Under the pieces are notes generated by a model. That model was not told the origin of the DNA. It ran no database searches and saw only the letters and a list, made by a program, of their open reading frames with translations. Made by a program: the position numbers and the translations under genes. A stretch of 6,838 nucleotides of DNA from Bacilli bacterium (GTDB lineage: Bacteria > Bacillota_I > Bacilli_A > RFN20 > UBA1709). Where the stretch lies: the NCBI GenBank assembly GCA_028694305.1, contig JAQUTO010000048.1:1-6838 (forward strand), in the 5' to 3' direction. Each line of letters begins with the position of its first letter. Position 1 is the stretch's first letter. This document shows positions 1 to 5,650 of the stretch, in pieces.

Positions 1-409
1 AGGCAGGCCCAATTCCTTTTTTGGTTGTGCCAATTTTATTTTTGCCCAATGCTTGTTCATGTAAATCATCAAGAATTAAGTGTGAATCAAAGATAACTTG
101 GGCTCTTTCACCAATATAAAGATTCTCACAAAGCACTCCCCGAGCTTTTAGATCTTTGATTTCGCCTAAAAGGTTACGAGGATTAATAACCATTCCATTA
201 GCAAGAACATTTTTCACATCTGGATTAAAAACTCCGGATGGAACTAAGTGAAGTTTATAAGTCTCACCATCTAAAACAATAGTATGACCTGCATTATCAC
301 CGCCCGCATAACGAACGACCATATCAGCTTGACCACTTAGAAAATTAGTAATCTTGCCTTTACCTTCATCGCCCCATAAACTACCGATAACTACAACTGT
401 GTTTTTCAT
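1..409 (-). CDS. purA: Adenylosuccinate synthetase, N-terminal part (cut by window edge)
   Basis: PurA joins IMP and aspartate, using GTP, to make adenylosuccinate, the first committed step from IMP to AMP in the cytoplasm. The first 136 residues are visible; the family is usually about 430 aa, so roughly two thirds lie beyond the left edge. The P-loop-like GTP site is WGDEGKGK at residues 12-19, with the Mg-binding and catalytic Asp at D14. The NAGHT motif at 39-43 carries catalytic H42. YKLHLVPSG at 51-59 and GTTKKGIGPA at 127-136 are family hallmarks and look Bacillus-like. The ATG is set by a GAGGA ribosome binding site 6 nt upstream, inside the last codons of purB; only 2 nt separate the genes, so translation is probably coupled. 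Oddities: residue 11 is Leu where the family signature QWGDEGKG has Gln, and the segment usually GGNNAGH or GGHNAGH is GGDNAGH. Identity is very secure. Confidence 0.97.
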   Translation of the reverse strand, partial: MKNTVVVIGSLWGDEGKGKITNFLSGQADMVVRYAGGDNAGHTIVLDGETYKLHLVPSGVFNPDVKNVLANGMVINPRNLLGEIKDLKARGVLCENLYIGERAQVIFDSHLILDDLHEQALGKNKIGTTKKGIGPA

Positions 410-411
410 AA

Positions 412-1707
412 TTATTCCTCGATTCCTAATCTTTGATAGATGACTTTGACATTACGTAAGAAGTATTGTTCTAAGAAACAATCATCAATTTCTTTTTTAT
501 TTAAGTAAGTTACAACTTTAGACTTAAGTAATAAGTCTTTGAAACTAATATCGTCATTATAAGATTTAAAGGCCAATGGTTGAATGAGGTCATAGGCCTC
601 TTCCCGACTACAACCCTTCTTAATTAAAGCTTCTAAAACTCGACTAGAATAGATAACGCCATTTGTTAAATCAATGTTCTTTTGCATCTTCTTAGGGAAA
701 ATGGTTAATTCATCGATAACTTTGGTATATCTTTTTAACATGTAATGTAACAATGTTGTTGCATCTGGTAAGATGACTCTTTCTACACTGGAATGCGAGA
801 TATCGCGCTCGTGCCATAAAGCATTGTCTTCAATAACAGGATTAATATATGAGCGCATTAACCGGGCACAACCAACAATGTTTTCAGAAGCAATTGGATT
901 CCGTTTATGTGGCATAGCACTAGACCCTTTTTGTCCTTCATCAAAATGCTCTTCAACTTCATGAATCTCACTTTGAGACAATAAACGCACTTCTGTTGCA
1001 ATCTTTTCCAGCAAAGAAGCGATGAGCGCTAAAACCATTATATAATGTGCAATTCTATCTCTAGATAAGACTTGGGTAGAAATTTCAGCATAATCTAAAC
1101 CCAGTTTCTTAGCAACACAAACTTCAACTTTAGGATTAACCTCAGCAAAGTTTCCCATAGCCCCGCTAAGTTTAATAACTTCAACTTCATCTCTAACTGT
1201 TTGGAATCGATCATAATCACGCGCTAATTCATCATAATATAAGGCATATTTTAAACCAAAGGATGTGACTTCGCCGTGCATCCCATGAGTTCTACCAATA
1301 CATGGTAAATCTTGGTATCTAAGAGCCTTTTTCTTGAGTAATTTAAGTAATTTTTGAATATCTTCATCAAGAATATCATTGGCATCTCTTAGCATTAATG
1401 CTTGAGCACTATCTACGACATCGCTGCTAGTTAAGGAATAGTGAAACCATTTCTTTTCCTCTCCTAATGATTCAGAAACACAACGAGTAAAGGCAATAAC
1501 ATCATGTTTAGTAACCTTTTCTAGTTCTTGAATTCTCTCTAACGAAAAAATAGCATTCTTCTTAATGCTATCAAAATCTGCTTTAGGAATGATTTTGAGT
1601 TTAGTATATGCCTCTAACGAAGCCAGTTCTATTTCCAAGAACTTTCTAAACTTATTTTCATCGTTCCATATATTGTCCAGTTCTGGGCTTGAGTAACGCT
1701 TAATCAT
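412..1707 (-). CDS. purB: Adenylosuccinate lyase (431 aa)
   Basis: PurB removes fumarate from adenylosuccinate to give AMP, and from SAICAR to give AICAR in de novo purine synthesis; the family enzyme is a cytoplasmic homotetramer. The length matches the Bacillus-type enzyme, and landmark residues fall at the same numbers: H68 (KHDV), H89, the SLTSSD motif at 91-96, general-acid H141 in GRTHGMH, the fumarase/lyase signature GSSAMPHKRNP at 261-271 with the mobile-loop serines 262-263, and E275. No key residue is missing. The open frame extends 17 codons further upstream to an ATG at 1758, but I chose the ATG at 1705-1707. It has GGGGAG 7 nt upstream, its product begins MIKRYSSPELDNIW as the family does, and the predicted -10 box at 1727-1732 lies downstream of the longer start. 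It is first in a purB-purA pair and ends in TAA. Confidence 0.98.
   Translation of the reverse strand: MIKRYSSPELDNIWNDENKFRKFLEIELASLEAYTKLKIIPKADFDSIKKNAIFSLERIQELEKVTKHDVIAFTRCVSESLGEEKKWFHYSLTSSDVVDSAQALMLRDANDILDEDIQKLLKLLKKKALRYQDLPCIGRTHGMHGEVTSFGLKYALYYDELARDYDRFQTVRDEVEVIKLSGAMGNFAEVNPKVEVCVAKKLGLDYAEISTQVLSRDRIAHYIMVLALIASLLEKIATEVRLLSQSEIHEVEEHFDEGQKGSSAMPHKRNPIASENIVGCARLMRSYINPVIEDNALWHERDISHSSVERVILPDATTLLHYMLKRYTKVIDELTIFPKKMQKNIDLTNGVIYSSRVLEALIKKGCSREEAYDLIQPLAFKSYNDDISFKDLLLKSKVVTYLNKKEIDDCFLEQYFLRNVKVIYQRLGIEE
416..420 (-). promoter_or_regulatory. purA ribosome binding site inside purB
   Basis: GAGGA on the minus strand, 6 nt before the purA ATG, is made from the penultimate Glu codon (GAG) and the start of the last Glu codon of purB. 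The purB stop TAA follows at once and the purA start is 2 nt after it, an arrangement that suggests translational coupling. Confidence 0.8.
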
Positions 1708-1714
1708 ATTCTCA

Positions 1715-1722
1715 CTCCCCTT
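1715..1722 (-). promoter_or_regulatory. purB ribosome binding site
   Basis: AAGGGGAG on the minus strand ends 7 nt before the ATG at 1705-1707. It decides the start of purB over the upstream in-frame ATG at 1756-1758. If transcription starts about 7 nt after the -10 box, near 1720, this site lies almost at the 5' end of the mRNA and the leader is only about 13 nt long. Confidence 0.8.
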
Positions 1723-1726
1723 AATA

Positions 1727-1755
1727 ATTATAACACATGAGACTAAGCGTGAAAA
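1727..1755 (-). promoter_or_regulatory. purB-purA promoter (extended -10)
   Basis: The minus strand has a perfect -10 TATAAT at 1727-1732, preceded by TGT (1733-1735), giving the extended TGnTATAAT form. A weaker -35 TTTTCA (1750-1755, four of six matches to TTGACA) lies exactly 17 nt upstream. The -35 overlaps the T-rich tail of the terminator of the upstream operon. Predicted transcription start is near 1720. No purine riboswitch or PurR-like box can fit in the short leader. This is a sequence-based prediction. Confidence 0.75.
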
Positions 1756-1780
1756 CAAAAAAAGCCCCTTAAGGGGCTTT
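1752..1780 (-). terminator. Intrinsic terminator of the phn-type operon
   Basis: Positions 1761-1780 are a perfect 20-bp palindrome: AAAGCCCC, loop TTAA, GGGGCTTT. On the minus strand it is followed by TTTTGTTTT (1752-1760), a good U tract. It begins 4 nt after the stop of the second permease gene. On the plus strand the hairpin is followed by AGGATTAAAT, so it should work only for leftward transcription. Confidence 0.93.
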
Positions 1781-1784
1781 AGGA

Positions 1785-2654
1785 TTAAATTAATTTTGAT
1801 CTTAGTTTAGAAGAAATAGCATCAACGATAATAACCATGATAATGATAGCAATTAAGACTGCGCTCATATTGCTCCAGTTCCAAGATTGAGATGCGAAGA
1901 TTAATGGAGCACCAAGACCACCAGCGCTAACCATACCTAGAATAGTAGCTGATCTCACGTTAATATCGAAACGATATAATGCTACTGATAAGAAATCTGG
2001 TATAACTTGTGGGAAAATACCGTATTTTATCTTCTGCCATATATTAGCACCAACAGCATCCAAGGCTTCAATAGGACCCGGATCCATGTTTTCAATAGCT
2101 TCAGCATAAAGTTTTGCAAGCATACCAATTGAGTGGATACCAATGGTTAAAGCACCTGTCGTGGCGCCCATACCAACCACCCGAATCAAAACTAGGGCTA
2201 ACACAATTTCTGGGAATGTTCGAATAATAATTAATAATAATTCACCAATTTTAGAAATATGTTTCCCGACTACGTTCTTAGCAGTTAAAAAACCAAATGG
2301 AATAGCTAAAACTGCAGCTAAGAAAGTTCCTGAGAAAGCAATAGCAACTGTTTCTAAGGTTAAATAAGGCACGCCACCTTTACTCCAATCAAATAAGAAG
2401 GAAGTATTCGGATGCGTAAATCCTCTCCATAGATAATAGAATTGAGTGGCAAAATCCACATTTCTAATCGTAATACCCGAAGAGAAGAAAGTCCAAATAA
2501 CTGCAAAAATGATAATTACGGTAATTACCATGTTATATATCCATTTCTTTGGACGTTGATTATATTTGTCAGAAACATCTTTACTGACATGCATTGAATC
2601 ATTTAATTGGGTAACTTGCTTTTTTATTTGATGTTGTTCTTTGTTTTTAAACAT
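1785..2654 (-). CDS. phnE: Phosphonate-family ABC importer, second permease (289 aa)
   Basis: Integral membrane subunit that should pair with the preceding permease and the ATPase to form the channel of a PhnCDE-type importer. A charged, soluble N-terminal stretch of about 38 residues (rich in Lys, Gln and Asp) precedes the first membrane helix at about 39-58. Further hydrophobic helices lie near 101-123, 137-160, 164-180 and 263-279. The cytoplasmic EAA coupling loop that docks on the ATPase is at about 184-204, with GPIEALDAVGAN at 193-204. The family block YRFDINVRSATILGMVSAGG lies near 217-236. The start ATG overlaps the stop of the upstream permease by one base (TAATG), with a GGGGGA about 10 nt ahead, implying coupled translation. 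It is last in the operon and followed directly by a terminator. The family is clear; the transported substrate is not shown by the sequence. Confidence 0.93.
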   Translation of the reverse strand: MFKNKEQHQIKKQVTQLNDSMHVSKDVSDKYNQRPKKWIYNMVITVIIIFAVIWTFFSSGITIRNVDFATQFYYLWRGFTHPNTSFLFDWSKGGVPYLTLETVAIAFSGTFLAAVLAIPFGFLTAKNVVGKHISKIGELLLIIIRTFPEIVLALVLIRVVGMGATTGALTIGIHSIGMLAKLYAEAIENMDPGPIEALDAVGANIWQKIKYGIFPQVIPDFLSVALYRFDINVRSATILGMVSAGGLGAPLIFASQSWNWSNMSAVLIAIIIMVIIVDAISSKLRSKLI

Positions 2655-3502
2655 TATTGCAATTTCCCCCTAATCCAACGAGTAAAGGCTTGTAGAATAA
2701 CTACAATCACGAAGATTAACATTAAGATGGCGCCTACTCTACTTCTAGTGTACAATCCATCCATATTAGCTTGAATAATAACGCCTAGACCTCCAGCGCC
2801 AACATAACCTAAGACAACTGAGGTTCTGACGTTGATTTCAAAGTTATAGACAAAATAACCAATATAAGTTGGCAATAATTGTGGGAAGATTGAATAGAAG
2901 AACGCCTGCGTCTTATTGGCACCACAAGATTGTAAGGCTTCAAATGGTCCCATATCCAAAGCTTCGATACATTCATATAGCATCTTAGTCATGATACCAA
3001 AAGTAAAGATCGAAGTAGCAATAATGCCTGCTAAAGGTCCCATACCGATTAATGAAACTGCTATAACAGCAATGACCATTGTTGGCATCGTTCTCACTAA
3101 ATTAATGATAAATCTCATTGGAACATAGATCCATTTTGTTTTAACGATATTTTGACTGCATAGAATTGCAAAAGGTAAACATAAAACAGAACCAACAACA
3201 GAGCCCACAAAACTCATTCTAAGAGTATCTAGTAATGCTTCTCTAATCTCCGCAGTTAATAAGTAGGAAAAATAATCTTTCCAAGTATGATGAATATTAA
3301 AAGCATCACTTTGGGTTGGAGTGAATAATTGTTTTAAAATGGTACCTAATTCATTAAGTTTTAAAGTTCCTTTATTTTGTAAGACTAACCAGCCGGAAGC
3401 GACAAAAAGAAGGATAGCAATTAACGCTACAATATACGTTTTATTGAATGGTTGCTTAACCTTTGCTCCACTCCTGAGGGTATATGTCTTTGTCGCTAAC
3501 AT
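2654..3502 (-). CDS. phnE: Phosphonate-family ABC importer, first permease (282 aa)
   Basis: Second membrane subunit of the importer, related to the next gene. After about 20 basic residues comes a membrane helix at about 22-41, then a periplasm-facing-type stretch to about 85, then hydrophobic helices near 94-115, 128-157, 159-174 and 248-270. The EAA coupling loop is at about 177-196, with ALDMGPFEALQSCGAN at 181-196. The PhnE block of FEINVRTSVV and LGYVGAGGLG is at 221-240. Two permease genes in tandem suggest a heterodimeric channel, in contrast to systems with a single PhnE. The start lies 5 nt after the phnC stop; the only nearby Shine-Dalgarno match is AAGG with 3 nt spacing, which is poor, so the gene probably relies on ribosomes arriving from phnC. 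No other Met start lies nearby, so the ATG at 3500-3502 is kept. Confidence 0.93.
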   Translation of the reverse strand: MLATKTYTLRSGAKVKQPFNKTYIVALIAILLFVASGWLVLQNKGTLKLNELGTILKQLFTPTQSDAFNIHHTWKDYFSYLLTAEIREALLDTLRMSFVGSVVGSVLCLPFAILCSQNIVKTKWIYVPMRFIINLVRTMPTMVIAVIAVSLIGMGPLAGIIATSIFTFGIMTKMLYECIEALDMGPFEALQSCGANKTQAFFYSIFPQLLPTYIGYFVYNFEINVRTSVVLGYVGAGGLGVIIQANMDGLYTRSRVGAILMLIFVIVVILQAFTRWIRGKLQ

Positions 3503-3507
3503 ATGCC

Positions 3508-4356
3508 TTATTTCTTGCTTTCTGCTTTTGGAGCTTCACTATGCTTCTCAAAGACTTTTGTACCGGCGATATCGCTGATTTTTGGTGTATCAACTCGTCC
3601 ATGAATTTCATCGGCGTGCAATGATCTTCCATAAATTTGAATTAATTTGGCTTCATCAATGGCATCGGAAGGTCCATCATAAACTAACTTCCCTGCTTGT
3701 AAACCAATAATTCTTTCGGCATATTTAACGGCTAAATCAACGTGGTGCATATTCGCCACGATAGTGATTCCATATTCTTTATTGATTCTTTTAAAGTCAT
3801 CCATGACTGTAAGTGTCGTAATTGGGTCCAAAGATGCGACTGGTTCATCAGCCAAAATAATCTGTGGATTTTGAGCTAAAGCTCGTGCAAGAGCAACCCG
3901 TTGTTGTTGTCCACCGGATAACTTATCTGCTCTTTCATAAGCTTTATCGAGAATTCCCATTTTTTCTAAAGCTTCAAGTGCCATGATTTTGTCTTCTTCA
4001 GGGAAGATACCAAATAGCGTCTTGAAGGTAGAGTGGTATGCCACTCTACCTGCTAAGACGTTCTTATAAACACTTGCTCTTTTGACGAGGTTGAATGATT
4101 GGAAAATCATACCAATACCTCTTCTTAATTCTCGAAGTTCTTTTCCTTCTAGTTTATTGACATCTTTGCCATTAACAAGAACTTGGCCAGAAGTGGCTGC
4201 ATTCATTTTATTAATGGTTCTTAGAAGGGTGGATTTTCCTGCGCCTGATAACCCGATGATAGCAACAAATTCACCATCTTTAATTTCAAGATTGATATGC
4301 TCTAATGCTTGAAACCCGTTTGGATATTTCTTTCCAACATCAACAAATTTTATCAT
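3508..4356 (-). CDS. phnC: Phosphonate-family ABC importer ATPase (282 aa)
   Basis: Cytoplasmic ATPase that powers the importer. All ABC motifs are intact: Walker A GLSGAGKST at 35-43, Q-loop Q86 in FQSFNLV, signature LSGGQQQR at 146-153, Walker B IILADE at 166-171, D-loop SLD at 175-177, and switch His H204 in ANMHHVD. The LAGRVAYHSTFKTLFG stretch at 101-116 matches the PhnC subfamily, which usually has LxGR and a SLLG-like segment here. PhnC proteins are commonly about 245-260 aa; this one has a Lys/Glu-rich tail of about 25 residues (after roughly 257) with no recognisable domain. The start is fixed by a perfect AGGAGG 8 nt upstream. It sits 26 nt after phnD and 5 nt before the first permease, in one operon. 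An 11-bp perfect hairpin lies within codons 102-110. Confidence 0.96.
   Translation of the reverse strand: MIKFVDVGKKYPNGFQALEHINLEIKDGEFVAIIGLSGAGKSTLLRTINKMNAATSGQVLVNGKDVNKLEGKELRELRRGIGMIFQSFNLVKRASVYKNVLAGRVAYHSTFKTLFGIFPEEDKIMALEALEKMGILDKAYERADKLSGGQQQRVALARALAQNPQIILADEPVASLDPITTLTVMDDFKRINKEYGITIVANMHHVDLAVKYAERIIGLQAGKLVYDGPSDAIDEAKLIQIYGRSLHADEIHGRVDTPKISDIAGTKVFEKHSEAPKAESKK
4026..4051 (-). repeat. Perfect 11-bp inverted repeat inside phnC
   Basis: AGGTAGAGTGG and its exact complement CCACTCTACCT are separated by 4 nt. In the phnC mRNA this forms an 11-bp hairpin with a CAUA loop over codons 102-110 (GRVAYHST), about 305-330 nt after the start codon. No U tract follows, so it is not an intrinsic terminator. 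It may affect mRNA stability or ribosome pausing, or be a chance result of the encoded residues. Confidence 0.6.
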
Positions 4357-4364
4357 GCGCTAAT

Positions 4365-4370
4365 CCTCCT
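4365..4370 (-). promoter_or_regulatory. phnC ribosome binding site
   Basis: A perfect AGGAGG on the minus strand, 8 nt before the phnC ATG, in the 26-nt gap after phnD. It is the strongest ribosome binding site in the operon, consistent with independent initiation at phnC. Confidence 0.88.
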
Positions 4371-4382
4371 AATTCGATAAAT

Positions 4383-5534
4383 CTACTTATTTAAGTGTTC
4401 AACTTTGAACTTGTAAACTGTTCTTTCGCCTTCGTAGTCGGAATCTGTAGCTAACTTATAGCCAATGTGTGTGTAAGCAGAAAGTGCTTTTAAGCCATCT
4501 TCTGTCTTAATGATATCCATGAAAGCTCTTTGAATTTGATTTCTTAAATCTTGGCTAATACTTGTAGAAGCAGAAATTGTATCATTGTAAATCAATGTTG
4601 ATAATGCGACTACTCTAGTATTTGTGAAGATATCTTTGTATTCATCGATGACGCCATCGCTATCGCTATCAGCAGCACCACTTGAAGCGCTTGCCCAATA
4701 GAGGTCTCTTCTAGCATCGTTGTAGGAGAATGCAGCATCGCAATCACCACGTAATAATGCTTTTAGTGAATCAGTATGTCCGCTAACTTGGATATATTGA
4801 ACTTCGCCTTTAGCAGCATCTGGTGTACTTGTTGTCCATGTTAGACCATTCTCATAGAATAAGACTGATGGATAAATGTATCCTGAACCAGATGAAGATG
4901 ATAATGCGCAAACCTTCTTACCAGCTAAACCTTTAATTGATGTTAAGCCAGCATCATATGTTGTCTTCATTGTTGTTAATTGAGCAGCATATGCAGTTGC
5001 CTTTAAATCCATTGTAGTTCCAACTTCTTTGTATTGAGCTGGATTGGCTGATGCGGATAGGTTGGATAGTTTGTCAATAACATATTCGCCATGGTAACCA
5101 TTGGCTTGGTTATTCATATATTCAACTTGTTGTGCGTATGGTAATTGTTGAACATACATAGCATTTCTAACGGAGGTTAATAGAACTTGGACTTTGCCTG
5201 GTCTTTCAAGTGATGCTTGAGCATATTGTTGTGATGTCAAGAAACCAACTTGAACTTGGCCTGCATCCATACCTTCTAGAACAGCATTGAAATCTGTACC
5301 AACAGAAATCTTAAATGTGTGTCCTGGAATGTTTGCTGCCAATAATGATTCGAGTGCTGGTGCGACTAACATGATGTTATCAGCATTCTTGGATGGAACG
5401 AATTGAACATTGATGGTTGCTGGATCGTTTGCTGGATCTGCAACTGTTGGGCAAACTTCACATTCTGCTGTTTTGCCACAGCTTGCTAAAACTAAGGCAG
5501 AAACGGCCAACAGACTAATAAAACTCTTCTTCAT
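4383..5534 (-). CDS. phnD: Phosphonate-family substrate-binding lipoprotein (383 aa)
   Basis: Extracellular solute-binding protein that should capture the substrate and deliver it to the two permeases. The N-terminus is a lipoprotein signal: MKK, a hydrophobic core, and lipobox LASC with the lipidated cysteine at C19. PhnD-family landmarks follow: VQFVPSKNADNI at 43-54, GTDFNAVLEGMDAGQVQVGFLTSQQYA at 79-105 (split here by family motif), the anion-binding-type SSSSGSGYIYP at 212-222, SGHTDSLKALLRGDCDAAF at 251-269 and GYKLATDSDYEG at 358-369. At 383 aa it is longer than typical PhnD (about 300-340). The extra length is mainly an insertion at about 130-195, rich in Tyr, Gln, Asn, Ala and Thr, ahead of the GLAGKKV strand. 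It also has CxxC at C25/C28 and an EF-hand-like loop D289-x-D291-x-D293-G at 289-298. It is first in the operon, behind a long structured leader. Phosphonate, phosphite, phosphate or another anionic ligand are all possible. Confidence 0.9.
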   Translation of the reverse strand: MKKSFISLLAVSALVLASCGKTAECEVCPTVADPANDPATINVQFVPSKNADNIMLVAPALESLLAANIPGHTFKISVGTDFNAVLEGMDAGQVQVGFLTSQQYAQASLERPGKVQVLLTSVRNAMYVQQLPYAQQVEYMNNQANGYHGEYVIDKLSNLSASANPAQYKEVGTTMDLKATAYAAQLTTMKTTYDAGLTSIKGLAGKKVCALSSSSGSGYIYPSVLFYENGLTWTTSTPDAAKGEVQYIQVSGHTDSLKALLRGDCDAAFSYNDARRDLYWASASSGAADSDSDGVIDEYKDIFTNTRVVALSTLIYNDTISASTSISQDLRNQIQRAFMDIIKTEDGLKALSAYTHIGYKLATDSDYEGERTVYKFKVEHLNK

Positions 5535-5542
5535 AATCTCTT

Positions 5543-5548
5543 TCCCCT
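5543..5548 (-). promoter_or_regulatory. phnD ribosome binding site, possibly sequestered
   Basis: AGGGGA on the minus strand ends 8 nt before the phnD ATG (5532-5534), in a purine-only stretch. It is complementary, with one G-U pair, to UCUCCU at 5566-5561, so its access may depend on leader folding. Confidence 0.75.
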
Positions 5549-5614
5549 TTTCTTTTCGATAGGAGAACAGCTGTTTTTTTATTCAAATGAGGTCCGCTTC
5601 GTTACTGAAGTAAA

Positions 5615-5650
5615 TCAATCGTAGAATTGTCTGTATCTATGATGTCTCAT
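5615..5650 (-). CDS. Possible 11-codon leader peptide MRHHRYRQFYD
   Basis: A short frame in the phnD leader starts at ATG 5648-5650 and ends at TGA 5615-5617. AAAGG lies 5 nt before the ATG, a plausible ribosome binding site. The peptide is rich in Arg, His and Tyr. Its start codon falls inside the AAAUGAG/CUCAUUU helix proposed for the leader, so translating it could alter the fold. A short frame with a purine-rich stretch ahead is easily found by chance, hence the low confidence. Confidence 0.18.
   Translation of the reverse strand: MRHHRYRQFYD

Noticed and set aside
773..964. Plus-strand open frame of 63 codons inside purB
   Set aside because: Antisense to a strongly conserved gene, with no recognisable protein features and no promoter or ribosome binding site.
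1708..1758. In-frame upstream start that would lengthen PurB by 17 residues
   Set aside because: It lies upstream of the predicted transcription start, has no ribosome binding site, and the extra residues do not match the family, whereas the ATG at 1705-1707 has a good site.
2143..2367. Plus-strand open frame of 74 codons inside the second permease gene
   Set aside because: It mirrors a well-supported membrane protein on the other strand; its composition (Ile, Thr, Lys, Pro) reflects that antisense origin.
2916..3128. Plus-strand open frame of 70 codons inside the first permease gene
   Set aside because: Antisense shadow with no independent signals.
3321..3578. Plus-strand open frame of 85 codons spanning the phnC-phnE junction
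   Set aside because: It overlaps two real genes on the other strand and shows no family features.
4082..4312. Plus-strand open frame of 76 codons inside phnC
   Set aside because: It covers the antisense of the Walker A region; no support of its own.
4385..4396. Small hairpin at the end of phnD as a terminator
   Set aside because: The ACTT/AAGT stem is only 4-5 bp, AT-rich and without a U tract; phnC follows 26 nt later in the same operon.
5566..5580. Plus-strand terminator from AACAGCTGTT followed by a T run
   Set aside because: The 10-bp palindrome has no loop and cannot form a normal hairpin of useful length; no plus-strand gene ends here.
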